Shown in pieces: positions 35,755 through 46,314 of a DNA stretch of 64,000 bases. Numbering within the stretch: the first letter of the stretch is position 1; each line of letters starts with the position of its first letter. The stretch lies in assembly GCF_047729555.1 (NCBI RefSeq), contig NZ_CP159825.1, forward strand, positions 682,001-746,000, written 5' to 3'. The notes beneath the pieces were generated by a model. The model saw only the letters and a program-made list of their open reading frames with translations. It searched no databases and was not told the origin of the DNA. Source of the DNA: Porticoccus sp905181945. GTDB taxonomy: Bacteria; Pseudomonadota; Gammaproteobacteria; Pseudomonadales; Porticoccaceae. The position numbers and the translations under genes are program-made.

Positions 35755-38700
35755 ATGCTTATTTTCCAAGGCTTGCCAGCGCTTTCTAAATTTCGTAATC
35801 AGAAATTACTTACATCTATACAGGATATAGAGTCCTCTGTAACTGCTCTTTATGTCGAATATATTCATTTTGTTGAGGTCAATAAAGCACTAACAGCCGA
35901 GGAATCCTTAATTATAGCTTCGTTGCTAAAATATGGCCCTAGGGCTGCCGCTATTCAACCAAAAGGTGACCTCTTGCTGGTTACACCTCGTCCTGGCACC
36001 ATTTCCCCATGGTCAACCAAAGCTACAAATATCGCACATAACGCCGGATTATCATCAGTTAGCCGCATAGAAAGGGGGATTGCGTACCATCTTGAAGGTA
36101 ATACAAATATTACTGCCAACAAGCTTCTACATTCTTTAATTTGTGACCGTATGACAGAAGCGATTTTCTTGGCTATGAGTGAAGTTGAGTCTCTTTTTTG
36201 TGGCCCATGATCCAGCCCAAACAATGACAATACCTGTGCTGACTGAAGGAAAAGCCGCCATGCAGAAAGCTAATATGGATTTAGGTTTAGCTTTGGCTGA
36301 CAATGAAATTGACTACTTAGTCTCTAGCTTTTTTCATCTTCAAAGAGATCCCACTGATGTAGAGCTAATGATGTTTGCGCAAGCTAACTCAGAGCACTGT
36401 CGCCATAAAATATTTAATGCCTCCTGGACTATTGACAATAAAGATGAGGGTAGTTCTCTTTTTGAAATGATCAAGAATACCTATAAGAAAAACGATGAAA
36501 ATGTTCTTTCTGCCTACGATGACAATGCTGCAGTTATAGTCGGTACAGATGCTGGAAGATTTTTCCCAAATCCTACAACTAAGACTTATGAGTCGTACTT
36601 TGAGCCAGTCAATATATTAATAAAAGTTGAGACTCATAATCATCCAACCGCTATATCTCCTTTTTCCGGTGCGGGCACGGGCTCCGGAGGAGAAATACGA
36701 GATGAAGGAGCTGTAGGTAGGGGGTCAAAACCCAAAGCTGGGCTAACTGGATTTACCGTCTCCAATCTTAATATTCCAGAATTCACTCAGCCCTGGGAAA
36801 CACCCTATGGCAAGCCTGATCGGATTGTTTCTGCTTTAGATGTCATGATTAATGGTCCCCTAGGTGGAGCGGCATTCAACAATGAATTCGGGCGACCTAA
36901 TCTTTGCGGGTATTTTAGAGTGTTTGAAATGGACCACGAGGGTGAGCGACGCGGCTATCACAAGCCGATAATGATTGCCGGCGGTTACGGCAACATCCGA
37001 ACCGAGCATGTTGAGCAGTTTGAATTCGATGCGGGATGTAAACTTATCGTAATTGGTGGCTCCGCTATGCTTATTGGCCTGGGGGGTGGAGCAGCCTCAT
37101 CAATGTCATCCGGAGTGAGCGCTGAAGACTTAGATTTTGCTTCCGTGCAGCGTCAAAATCCAGAGATGGAACGCCGATGTCAGGAAGTGATTGATCAATG
37201 CTGGCAACTTGGCAGCTTGAATCCAATTGCGTTTATTCATGATGTGGGAGCAGGCGGTCTGTCTAATGCTTTTCCGGAGCTAGTTAAAGATGGGGGATGT
37301 GGGGGGAAGTTTGAACTAAGAAATATACCTAACGATGAATTAGGCATGTCTCCTCTTGCCATCTGGTGCAATGAAGCACAAGAACGATATGTGATGGCAA
37401 TTAGTCCTGACAATATGGCTGTATTTGAAGCAATCTGCCAACGAGAGCGATGCCCGTATGCCATTGTTGGGGAATCAACAACAAATAAACAAATAGTGCT
37501 CTCCGATAAACATTTTGGCGACAATCCAATTGATTTACCTATGTCGGTATTGTTTGGTAGCCCTCCTAAGATACACAAAAATATACAATCCATGCGATCA
37601 GCTTTAACCTCATTTGATTTCTCTGGGATCTCAATCAATGAAGCAATTGATCGTGTGTTAAAGCATCCAACCGTTGCCAGTAAAAGCTTCTTGATTACTA
37701 TAGGTGATCGAAGCGTTACTGGGACAGTAGCAAGAGACCAAATGGTTGGGCCATGGCAGGTGCCTGTTGCAGACTGCGCTGTCACTACCTCCGGTTACGA
37801 TTCCTACAGTGGCGAGGCTATGGCGATGGGGGAGCGTTCGCCACTTGCGCTATTGAATGCTCCGGCATCTGGAAGAATGGCAATTGGCGAAGCCATTACA
37901 AACATTGCTGCTTGTAATATCAAGCAGATCTCAGATATTAAATTATCAGCAAACTGGATGTCTTCATCAGGGCAGCCAGGAGAGGACGAAAAACTTTATC
38001 GCACTGTTGAGGCAGTAGGAATGAATTTTTGTCCCGAACTAGGCATCACAATTCCAGTAGGAAAAGACTCTATGTCTATGCGCACCTCATGGAAAGAAAG
38101 AGGAGAAAACAGAGCTGTAACTTCCCCTCTGTCGCTCATAATTACTGCATTTTCACCAGTCCGAGATGTAAGAAAAACTCTCACACCCCAGCTAAAAAAT
38201 GACCTAGGCGACACGATACTTCTTTATATTGATTTGGGTGAAAATAAAAATCGTATGGGGGGATCCATACTTGCTCAGACATACAATACGCTCAGCAATA
38301 ACAGTCCAGATGTAGACGACACTAGAATACTTAAGGCTTTCTTCGAAGCTATTCAAGAGCTAAATAACGATGGCAACATTATTGCCTATCATGATCGATC
38401 AGATGGTGGTTTATTTACAACTTTGGTCGAGATGTCCTTTGCAGGGCATGTTGGGATTGATATTAACTTAGATGAACAGAAGGCTGATTCACTAAATATC
38501 CTTTTTAATGAAGAGTTGGGCGCTGTAATACAAATCGCCACAAAAAGCGCCGAGTATGTCAAAAAATATTTCTCTAAAATAAATATTTCCGCAACTACAA
38601 TTGCAAAGTTAAACAGCTCAGAAGCAATTACTATTAGTCGCGACAGTGTTCTGTTGTATAGCAAAAACTTTCTTGAGTTACTGAGAGACTGGAGCGAGAC

Positions 38701-39622
38701 AAGCTTTCAGGTTCAAGCAAAAAGAGACAACAGTGAGTGCGCGAAACAGGAGTTTGATGGGCTACTTATTCACGATCCAGGTATCAGTGTTGATTTAGCC
38801 TTCGATATAAATGAAAACATCACCAAATCTTATATCAACAGCGCTGCAAGGCCTCGCATTGCAATACTTCGAGAGCAAGGTATAAATGGCCAAGTTGAAA
38901 TGGCTGCAGCCTTCGATCGAGCCGAATTTGATTCCATTGATGTCCATATGAGCGATCTCCTGAGCGGAAGAGTAAAGCTTAATAGTTTTAAAGGCTTGGT
39001 GGCCTGTGGTGGCTTTTCTTATGGAGATGTTTTGGGGGCCGGAGAGGGGTGGGCAAAAACAATTTTATTCAATGAAAGATTAAAAGAAGAATTCCAAGCA
39101 TTTTTTAATCGAAATGATAGCTTCTCTTTAGGGGTTTGCAATGGCTGCCAGATGCTATCTAACCTAAAGGAGCTGATTCCTGGGGCGGAGCGCTGGCCAA
39201 AGTTTATCAGAAATACTTCTGAGCAATTTGAAGCTAGGTTTTCGCTAGTTCGCATTGAACCCAGCCCATCTGTATTGCTATCAGGTATGGCTGGTTCAGT
39301 CATGCCTGTAGCAGTTGCTCACGGTGAGGGTAGAGTGGAGTTTAAAAACAATAGTGAAGCTAAAAAATACAACTCTTCAGGTGGCGTAACACTTCGATTC
39401 ATAGATAACCTTAAGCAAACAACAGAACGTTACCCCTCAAATCCAAATGGTTCATTGATGGGGATTACGGGCGTCACCAGCACTGATGGCCGAGCTAACA
39501 TTATGATGCCTCACCCAGAAAGGGTATTTCGTGCAGTTACAAACTCGTGGCATCCAAGTGATTGGAAGGAAGATGGCCCATGGTTACGGTTATTTCGTAA
39601 TGCTAGAATGTTTGTTGATTAG
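35755..39622 (+). CDS. purL: phosphoribosylformylglycinamidine synthase, with frameshift near residue 147
   Basis: Large single-chain FGAM synthase of purine synthesis, about 1288 residues when joined. The N-terminal domain (35755 to about 36190, FGTISPWSSKA-type sequence GTISPWSTKATNIAHNAGL) is in one frame and ends at a stop at 36210. The ATPase core (NSEHCRHKIF, HDVGAGGLSNAFPEL) and the C-terminal glutamine amidotransferase (LGVCNGCQML) continue in another frame. The switch falls in a six-T run at 36191-36198; removing one T restores a co-linear protein ending the linker as ESLFVAHDPAQTM. It is a sequence error, a recent mutation, or slippage. GTG 36179 is not a credible separate start. 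Confidence 0.9.
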
Positions 39623-39650
39623 CCCATCAAAAGATTAAAATTTGATTAGA

Positions 39651-39684
39651 AAATCCCCAATAACTACTTGGCTACTGGGGATTT
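39651..39684. terminator. bidirectional terminator between purL and cytochrome c
   Basis: A nine-base-pair stem (39651-39659 with 39676-39684) containing CCCC/GGGG, flanked by A and T tracts on both strands, between two convergent genes. The loop is 16 bases. Short T-runs make termination efficiency uncertain. Confidence 0.6.
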
Positions 39685-39703
39685 CCCACTAATACTGACT
39701 TAA

Positions 39704-40003
39704 TCAAAGTCCAGAATAGTAAGCTGCTAAATTGTCAGCATCTTCATCAGACAGCGTTTTAACCATATTGTTCATCATCGCATTTATTCGCTTGCCATCT
39801 CTGAAGTGCTTTATTTGCGCTGCTAGATAGCCAGCTTGCTGGCCTGCCAAATTTGGCCACATGGGATTTGCACTAATTCCAGCGGCGCCATGGCAGCCGG
39901 CGCAAACCATTGCTTTTTCTTTTCCAGCAGCAGCATCTCCAGCAAAAGCTGGGGATGCTGCTGCTATAACCAAAATAATTGCTAAACCTACAATTTTTTT
40001 CAT
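39704..40003 (-). CDS. class I cytochrome c, periplasmic
   Basis: A 99-residue monoheme cytochrome with a cleavable signal peptide (ending AFA-G around residue 21), the heme-binding CAGCH at 34-38, and Met candidates for the sixth ligand around INAMMNNM. It resembles cytochrome c553/c5-type carriers. It probably shuttles electrons to a terminal oxidase. It sits downstream of the heme A synthase gene on the same strand, 84 bases apart, which fits use with an aa3-type oxidase. Confidence 0.9.
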   Translation of the reverse strand: MKKIVGLAIILVIAAASPAFAGDAAAGKEKAMVCAGCHGAAGISANPMWPNLAGQQAGYLAAQIKHFRDGKRINAMMNNMVKTLSDEDADNLAAYYSGL

Positions 40004-40087
40004 TTAAAACTCCAAATTATAAAAAGTTACGGCCTAAAAAATTTAGACACCATCTATACGCACAGCAAGAAACAAATACAATAATTC

Positions 40088-41164
40088 TTAACCTGTAGTT
40101 TGTAGTATCTTTTTGATGTCACAGAAGGAGCGACTCAAAAATAATGAAGCTGTTAGTAATGCTACAGCAGTCGCCTGATGAGCCGCTGCAAATACAACAG
40201 GTACATGCATTAATATAGTCGCTATACCTAAGCAAATCTGAGCAATCAGCAATACAGCCATACAAACTACGCCAGCTCGCAATTCTATTGATTTAAGCCT
40301 GTATAAGGCGTTAATAGAAAAACTACACACAATTACGAATAATATATACGCAAGAATGCGATGATTGAACTGGATAGTAGTCACGTCTTCAAATGCAGCC
40401 AACCAAAAAGGCATCATACTGTACAATCCTGAGGGAATAAATGTTTCACCCATCAACGGAAATGTAGAGTAGGCTAATCCTGCGCGAGTTCCTGCTACAA
40501 AGCCCCCAGAAAGGATCATAAGGAACAACAATGCCGTGATGGTGTAGGCAGAGACCCTTAAGAGCTTGCCAATATCAGACACCGATCTAATAAAAGAGGC
40601 CTTTCTTTCTCCCATTAACCCAAATGCAACCCACAGAATGTACGAATAAATAACAACCGCATTACCAAGGTGTGCTGTAAGACGGTATTGGCTAACCGAA
40701 GGATTGTTAATGAGCCCGCTTTTCACCATGTACCAGCCCAACAAACCCTGAAAGCCACCTAAAGCAAAAATAGCTAACAACTTAGGTGTTAATTTCTCCT
40801 GAATACGCCCTGTAAAATAAAAAAATAAGAAAGGAATTAAAAAGATTATTCCTATAATTCGACCTAAGATGCGATGAAGATATTCGTACATAAAAATATA
40901 CTTATACTCTTCAATGCTCATCCCTTTGTTAACTTTCTGGTATTCTGGAAATAGTTGGTATTTCTGGAAGCTATCTTGCCAATCCTGATCGCTTAATGGT
41001 GGAATTATCCCCATTAATGGCTTCCACTCAACCATTGAAAGACCAGAGTGAGTCAAACGAGTAACCCCGCCTAAAACGATCATACAAAAAATCATGCCGG
41101 CACAAAAAAGTAGCCAAATGTAAATTTGACGACTATGGGTTGCATTAGCTTTAAGTGTAGTCAT
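40088..41164 (-). CDS. ctaA: heme A synthase (COX15/CtaA family)
   Basis: Integral membrane enzyme that oxidises the methyl group of heme O to make heme A for cytochrome oxidase. It has 358 residues and eight predicted helices, with paired heme-ligand histidines in YLHRILGR and FNHRILAY and further His in the other halves. The long loop with WKPLMGIIPPLSDQDW and FPEYQKVN is the form found in alphaproteobacteria and mitochondria (Cox15), rather than the short Bacillus form. It stands apart from any cox operon here. Confidence 0.92.
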   Translation of the reverse strand: MTTLKANATHSRQIYIWLLFCAGMIFCMIVLGGVTRLTHSGLSMVEWKPLMGIIPPLSDQDWQDSFQKYQLFPEYQKVNKGMSIEEYKYIFMYEYLHRILGRIIGIIFLIPFLFFYFTGRIQEKLTPKLLAIFALGGFQGLLGWYMVKSGLINNPSVSQYRLTAHLGNAVVIYSYILWVAFGLMGERKASFIRSVSDIGKLLRVSAYTITALLFLMILSGGFVAGTRAGLAYSTFPLMGETFIPSGLYSMMPFWLAAFEDVTTIQFNHRILAYILFVIVCSFSINALYRLKSIELRAGVVCMAVLLIAQICLGIATILMHVPVVFAAAHQATAVALLTASLFLSRSFCDIKKILQTTG

Positions 41165-41271
41165 GAGATTTTTTACATGAAAAAATATTTATCTATTTTA
41201 ATAGAATTAAATAATCAGGCAATAATGAATTGCTTATTTTGAAGATTACTCAGGCATATACAGCCGTCTAT

Positions 41272-41820
41272 TCATTTTTCCTTGGATGTCTTATCTTGAC
41301 CTCTTAACGTCAATGGCAATTGACAAAGCATGAACAAAAGAGACATCGGGGCCACGATAAAAGTCTTATAGCTAACCCAAGCAGATTCTGGATTATTTCT
41401 CCATACAATTTCATTGGCAATTGCCAGAATTAAGAAAAAACAACCCCAGCGATAAGTAAGCTTAATCCAAGTATCGCGAGTAAGATTGAATTGTTGGCAA
41501 AAAAATACCTGCATCATGGGTCGCCCAAAACACAACCCTCCAAGCAAAATAAGAGCAAAAAATCCATTAGTAATGGTGGGTTGAATTTTTATAAACACGC
41601 TAGCATCAAAAAAAATTGCTGCAAATGTAAACACCGCAGAAAGCAAAATCAAATATACAGGGAACAACGATAATCGTTTATTGCGATACCAGGATATGGC
41701 TAATACGAATATTCCTGTAACTACCGATACCACCCCTGCTGCATATATGCCGTAATAGTGGAAACCAATAAAAAATCCCACAAGTGGTAAAATTTCAAAA
41801 AAAAATGAAAAGATCTTCAT
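41272..41820 (-). CDS. yciB: YciB/IspA intracellular septation family protein
   Basis: About 182 residues with five predicted membrane helices. The start MKIFSFFFEILPLVGFFIGF and NEIVWRN near the C-terminus are family features. In E. coli YciB interacts with elongasome and divisome proteins. The ATG at 41820 gives the canonical N-terminus; the frame extends to 41877 but the extra residues are not conserved. It is divergent from ung. Confidence 0.9.
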   Translation of the reverse strand: MKIFSFFFEILPLVGFFIGFHYYGIYAAGVVSVVTGIFVLAISWYRNKRLSLFPVYLILLSAVFTFAAIFFDASVFIKIQPTITNGFFALILLGGLCFGRPMMQVFFCQQFNLTRDTWIKLTYRWGCFFLILAIANEIVWRNNPESAWVSYKTFIVAPMSLLFMLCQLPLTLRGQDKTSKEK

Positions 41821-41974
41821 GATACTTTGCCTGTCCGACAACCTTTGTGAGCCAAATGTAGCACATAGCTCAAACAATTATGGAGTTATTAAAAAGAAAT
41901 TAACTTGCTCCCGGCTTAAAACATGATTAAATATCTAACTTTTCTTCTCTAAGCTTTTGGCCGGAAAATACATA

Positions 41975-42685
41975 ATGGTAACGCCACCCAAACTATTGCC
42001 AATAAAAGACTATCTTAGTTCATCTTGGCTGGATATTTTGGAGGCGGAGTTTGATAAGCCATATATGATAAGTCTGCAGTTTTTTTTAGATAACGAAAGA
42101 ACAAAAGGAAAGATTATCTATCCTGATGCGCTTAATTGGTTTGAAGCTTTCAATAAGCTTACACCCCAGGAGGTAAAGGTAGTTATCTTAGGCCAAGATC
42201 CCTATCATGGTCCCGGACAGGCTCATGGGTTAAGTTTTTCGGTTAGAGCTGATGCAGATATCCCTCCATCATTATACAATATCTACAAAGAACTCCAGAA
42301 TGATATAGGCATACCAAAGCCGTTACATGGCTGTTTGAGCTCTTGGTCTGAGCAAGGAGTTTTGTTGTTAAACACATCTCTTACAGTAGAGCAGGGCGCT
42401 CCAGGAAGCCACCAAACGATAGGCTGGGATATTTTTACGACTAAGGTAATAAAGGAGCTTAATGCACAACGAAAAAATTTAGTTTTTTTGTTGTGGGGTA
42501 AAGAAGCGCAAAAAAAATGCGCGTTTATAGACCCAAATAAACATCTTATTCTTAAGGCCTCGCATCCTTCTCCATTATCCTCTTACAGGGGGTTCTTGGG
42601 CTGCAAACACTTTTCTTTAACAAACAAATATATTCATATGCATGGCCAGAAGGAAATCGATTGGGTCGTACTTCCTGTAGCCTAG
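41975..42685 (+). CDS. ung: uracil-DNA glycosylase
   Basis: Removes uracil from DNA. It has about 236 residues. The water-activating loop GQDPYHG is at 73-79 (Asp75 catalytic), and the second active-site motif HPSPLSSYRG is near the C-terminus. The ATG at 41975 has a GGAAAA site; a TTG at 41957 is less likely. Its TAG stop shares the bases CTAG with the stop of the convergent gene. Confidence 0.96.
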   Translation: MVTPPKLLPIKDYLSSSWLDILEAEFDKPYMISLQFFLDNERTKGKIIYPDALNWFEAFNKLTPQEVKVVILGQDPYHGPGQAHGLSFSVRADADIPPSLYNIYKELQNDIGIPKPLHGCLSSWSEQGVLLLNTSLTVEQGAPGSHQTIGWDIFTTKVIKELNAQRKNLVFLLWGKEAQKKCAFIDPNKHLILKASHPSPLSSYRGFLGCKHFSLTNKYIHMHGQKEIDWVVLPVA

Positions 42686-43095
42686 CGCTCCAGCTTGATT
42701 GATGAGTGCCCACCTTTAACTCTAATCCAGTTGATGCCTTGTAATATAGACTTGTAGCGCACTATGCGTCTCTCAAATATTTTTTTCCCAGGATAGTCTA
42801 GCAGCAGCAAGCCTACAATAATTGTTAACAGTCCTTGTCCTGGAAGAAAAAGCATCAGGATTCCTGCGCACAGAAGCAGTAAACCGAATAGATTTTTCCC
42901 GGCCACTGCTAGCAATCTTAAAAAAGAGGGGGATCTATTCGTATTTTCTTGAGCTGTCTTGCTATCTAAAAAGTAATCCTCAGGAATCATTCCAGCCAGC
43001 CAGGGTAAAGCCACTATACTCCCCACAAAGGTAAGTACTGATAAAGAACTCAACCAAACAAACAACGATTGATTTGCAGAAACCCAGTCAAGCAT
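42682..43095 (-). CDS. small membrane protein, PGPGW-like
   Basis: About 137 residues with three predicted helices: one near residues 13-34 and a pair around 69-110. The second hairpin contains LPGQGLLTIIVGLLLLDYPGKK, which matches the PGPGW family of putative transmembrane proteins. The C-terminus is basic and cytoplasmic. An AAGGAG ribosome site seven bases before the ATG at 43095 fixes the start. The function is unknown. Confidence 0.75.
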   Translation of the reverse strand: MLDWVSANQSLFVWLSSLSVLTFVGSIVALPWLAGMIPEDYFLDSKTAQENTNRSPSFLRLLAVAGKNLFGLLLLCAGILMLFLPGQGLLTIIVGLLLLDYPGKKIFERRIVRYKSILQGINWIRVKGGHSSIKLER

Positions 43096-43179
43096 AGGCA
43101 GCTCCTTGTACAATATGATCAATATTCGACTAGAGGGCCAGTATTTAAAAAGTATAGCTATACTAATAGTTAATTTAAA

Positions 43180-44166
43180 TTATTTTATATAAGGAAGCGA
43201 CAAATACTCAATTTCTTTTATGTTACCAGAACCTATCGTCAGCTGTGTTTTGTTAGCAGCATCATCAGTAAGAACCAATAGCAACTGATGAGTATCATTG
43301 CCAGCATATGCTGCAGATATCACGCTACCAACACTTTGCTCAGTGCCAGGAAAACAGCAAGGCATTCCAGTGCAAAGAGAAGCTGCATCTGTTATAGCAA
43401 CACGATACATTCTGCGCTTTAGTGTGCCTAAATATTTCATTCTGGCGACAATTTCTTGACCGGTATAGCACCCTTTCTTAAAGCTGATAGCGTTTAGATA
43501 ATCCAAGTTAAGCATTTGCGGTATAAAAATACCCGACGTTTCTTCCTGCAAAAGCGCAAGCCCTGACTGTATGTCTAGCAGTCTCCAGGAATCTGTTCCG
43601 ATAGGGCTGCTGCTGCCCTTAAGCTCCAGCCACTGACTCTCCGCCTGCTCCAATGTACAGACAGCTAAAATTCTTCCATCATTATAGTGAAAAGTTGAAC
43701 AGGAGAAAGGTGCCTTATCTTTTGTTATGGCGTAATTGGAGGCAATACCAAAAAATATATATGCATCACTCACGTCTACAAGTTGAACTTTAAAGAAAGC
43801 AGCATATTTGGAAAGCTCATCTTTCATGGAAATGACAAGCGAGTGATGCATAACCACCAATAATTTTTGGTCGTCAATCTCATGAAGTTGAAAATTCACA
43901 AGAGTGCGCCCTTTAGGGTTGCAACAGGCACCACAAATACTATTATCTTGAGATAGCTCATTTAAATCACAAGTTACTTGCCCCTGAAGAAATTTCCTAG
44001 CATCACTTCCTTCAACCAAGATGGCACCCAAATGCACCAATGGTGAAAAATATGAGCACCCCTCCAGGTCGGCAGTATAATTAAAGGAAGCTTCATCGAA
44101 TGATATGCTGTGGCCGCCTAAAAAAGATGGGGCTTGCAGCTGCAAAAAAGAATGCCAATTATTCAT
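43180..44166 (-). CDS. ygfZ: tRNA-modifying protein YgfZ (folate-binding)
   Basis: A 328-residue GcvT-like folate-binding protein needed for maintaining certain Fe-S enzymes such as MiaB. The diagnostic KGCYTGQEIVAR motif, with its conserved Cys, is near residue 235, and the N-terminal half contains EGSDARKFLQGQVTCDLN. It is divergent from sdhE, the same neighbour pair as ygfZ-ygfY in E. coli, supporting both assignments. Confidence 0.94.
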   Translation of the reverse strand: MNNWHSFLQLQAPSFLGGHSISFDEASFNYTADLEGCSYFSPLVHLGAILVEGSDARKFLQGQVTCDLNELSQDNSICGACCNPKGRTLVNFQLHEIDDQKLLVVMHHSLVISMKDELSKYAAFFKVQLVDVSDAYIFFGIASNYAITKDKAPFSCSTFHYNDGRILAVCTLEQAESQWLELKGSSSPIGTDSWRLLDIQSGLALLQEETSGIFIPQMLNLDYLNAISFKKGCYTGQEIVARMKYLGTLKRRMYRVAITDAASLCTGMPCCFPGTEQSVGSVISAAYAGNDTHQLLLVLTDDAANKTQLTIGSGNIKEIEYLSLPYIK

Positions 44167-44266
44167 ATAAATCCAAAAAAAAAAGAGGATTATATCTTAG
44201 TGGGTAAACTTAACTAGTTCCACTATAATCCATTCCCATTACCTTAAAACAAAAGGGCAGTTTCAG

Positions 44267-44524
44267 ATGAATATAAACAGACTTTCTTGGGCAAGCCGAC
44301 GAGGCATGCTTGAATTAGACTTAATGCTTTTACCCTTCCTTGAAAAAATTTACCCTACCCTTGATTTGGATGATCAAAAAAGATATTGGAAGCTTCTTGA
44401 ATGTGAAGACCAAGATTTATGGAGCTGGCTCCTTAAAAGTAAAGTTTCAGATGATCCGGACTTACAGAAAATTATTGGCATTATAAGGAATACAAGGGCC
44501 TTAACTCGTCCAGATATAGCCTAG
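44267..44524 (+). CDS. sdhE: FAD assembly factor SdhE
   Basis: An 85-residue helical protein that promotes covalent FAD attachment to the SdhA subunit of succinate dehydrogenase. It has the RRGM motif at residues 11-14 and LLECEDQDLWSWLL. A TATAAT at 44224-44229 lies about 38 bases before the ATG and may be its -10 element, though no -35 is evident. Confidence 0.93.
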   Translation: MNINRLSWASRRGMLELDLMLLPFLEKIYPTLDLDDQKRYWKLLECEDQDLWSWLLKSKVSDDPDLQKIIGIIRNTRALTRPDIA

Positions 44525-44538
44525 TTAATGGTAACATT

Positions 44539-46158
44539 TTAATTTTTGTTAACTACAATATTCTGAGCAGCAAAATTAATAGGGACCATAATGGTATCCT
44601 TTGCAATGGAGGACAACTCCGGATAATCCAAAGTATAGTGAAGGCCTCGACTTTCTTTGCGCTGCTTGGCGCACCTAATGATTAGCTCAGACACAAGTAC
44701 GAGATTACGAAGCTCTATTAAATTCTTCCCAATCTTATAATTGCTATAATACTCTTGAATTTCTTTTTGAAGTAATTTTACTCTGTGCTCAGCTCTCTCC
44801 AGCCTTTTTTGTGATCTAACAATGCCGACATAATCCCACATAAAGCGTCGTAGCTCATTCCAATTATGTGAAATAATTACATCTTCATCAGAGTAGGTAA
44901 CTCTGCTTTCATCCCAAGGATTAGCAATATCAAATTCTGGGATACTGGAAATCGACTCACTTATAGCTTTCGCAGCTGCTCGTCCATAGACAACACATTC
45001 CAAAAGAGAGTTACTGGCCATTCTATTCGCACCATGAAGGCCAGTAAATGCGGTCTCACCAACAGCATAAAGATTCCAAAGATCTGTCTGGCCCAAACTA
45101 TTAACCATAATACCCCCGCATGTATAGTGAGCGGCGGGCACAACAGGAATAAGATCTTTGCTAATGTCAATTCCGAAGGAAAGGCAATATGCCTTAACTG
45201 AAGGAAAATGCTGGTCGATAAAACTAACAGGCTTGTGTGTAATATCTAGATAAAGGCATTCGCAGCCTAGTCTTTTGATCTCATAATCCATTGCTCTAGC
45301 AACCACATCTCTTGGCGCTAGCTCCTCCTTGGGGTGAAACTTTGACATAAACCGCTCTCCATTAGGCAGTCTAAGGTAAGCTCCTTCTCCGCGAAGCGCC
45401 TCTGTCAGTAAAAAAGATTTTGCGTTTGGGTGATAAAGGCATGTGGGGTGAAATTGATTAAACTCAAGATTTGCAACCCTGCACCCCGATCTCCAGGCGA
45501 GGGCAATTCCATCTCCAGTTGCTCCATCAGGGTTGCTTGTATAAAGGTATGCCTTGCTGGCACCACCTGTTGCCAATACAACAGATTTAGCCTGAAAGAC
45601 TATCACGCAATCTTTTTGTACATCCAACACATAGGCTCCAGTACAGCGAACCCGACTAGAGTTTTTGTCAGCCTGAGTGATCAAGTCCACAACAACATGG
45701 TTTTCATATAACCGGATATTAGGGTTAGTTTTAACTCTGTCCGCTAACGAGGTGGACACTTCTTTTCCTGTGGAGTCTGCAGCATGAAAAATACGACGAT
45801 GACTATGGCCAGCTTCTTTGGTTAAATGGTATTTTTTGTCTTCACTTTGAGTGAATTTTACGCCTTGCTCGATCAACCAATGGATAGCATTGGGGCCGCT
45901 TTCAACGGTATATCTCACAGCTTCCTCATGGCAAAGTCCAGCACCCGCCTCTAATGTATCTTGATAGTGGGACTCTGTGGAGTCCTGATGATCAAATACC
46001 CCAGCAATACCTCCTTGAGCCCACCAGGTAGAGCCAGACTCGATAGCACTTTTACTCAGAATACCGACCTTATATTTAACCGCAAGTTCAAGAGCCACAG
46101 TCATTCCTGCGGCGCCGCTACCTATTATTAGAATTTCCTGAGTGCAAATGGTATTCAT
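44539..46158 (-). CDS. nadB: L-aspartate oxidase
   Basis: FAD enzyme that oxidises aspartate to iminoaspartate in NAD synthesis. It has 539 residues, with the dinucleotide-binding GSGAAGMTVALEL at the N-terminus, GSTWWAQGGIAG, and HTCGGIMVN-type sequence (HYTCGGIMVNSLGQT). The arrangement divergent from rpoE is common in gammaproteobacteria. nadA and nadC are not in the window. Confidence 0.96.
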   Translation of the reverse strand: MNTICTQEILIIGSGAAGMTVALELAVKYKVGILSKSAIESGSTWWAQGGIAGVFDHQDSTESHYQDTLEAGAGLCHEEAVRYTVESGPNAIHWLIEQGVKFTQSEDKKYHLTKEAGHSHRRIFHAADSTGKEVSTSLADRVKTNPNIRLYENHVVVDLITQADKNSSRVRCTGAYVLDVQKDCVIVFQAKSVVLATGGASKAYLYTSNPDGATGDGIALAWRSGCRVANLEFNQFHPTCLYHPNAKSFLLTEALRGEGAYLRLPNGERFMSKFHPKEELAPRDVVARAMDYEIKRLGCECLYLDITHKPVSFIDQHFPSVKAYCLSFGIDISKDLIPVVPAAHYTCGGIMVNSLGQTDLWNLYAVGETAFTGLHGANRMASNSLLECVVYGRAAAKAISESISSIPEFDIANPWDESRVTYSDEDVIISHNWNELRRFMWDYVGIVRSQKRLERAEHRVKLLQKEIQEYYSNYKIGKNLIELRNLVLVSELIIRCAKQRKESRGLHYTLDYPELSSIAKDTIMVPINFAAQNIVVNKN

Positions 46159-46314
46159 ATTTTCTCTTATGTCATAAAACTAACAACTAGTGATACTATT
46201 ATAGTAGTCGATGAGAAATTTCTCTGCTATTTTATATTAAAAAGCTACACATAAGTCAGCAATCTTACCGCTTGAAACATCGGTCAAAATTAATACCTAA
46301 AGAGTGAAATTCCA

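Noticed and set aside
37237..37785. A 182-codon minus-strand open frame inside purL
   Set aside because: The purL sense protein is strongly conserved here; the antisense product is low-complexity and Ser/Pro-rich.
36179..39622. A separate small-subunit/large-subunit PurL arrangement
   Set aside because: The two parts join co-linearly into the standard single-chain PurL and overlap by frameshift, not as independent genes; the second part begins mid-linker without a ribosome site.
46159..46314. Sigma-E autoregulatory promoter upstream of rpoE
   Set aside because: GTCAAA at 46283-46288 resembles a -10, but no GGAACTT-like -35 lies at the required distance.
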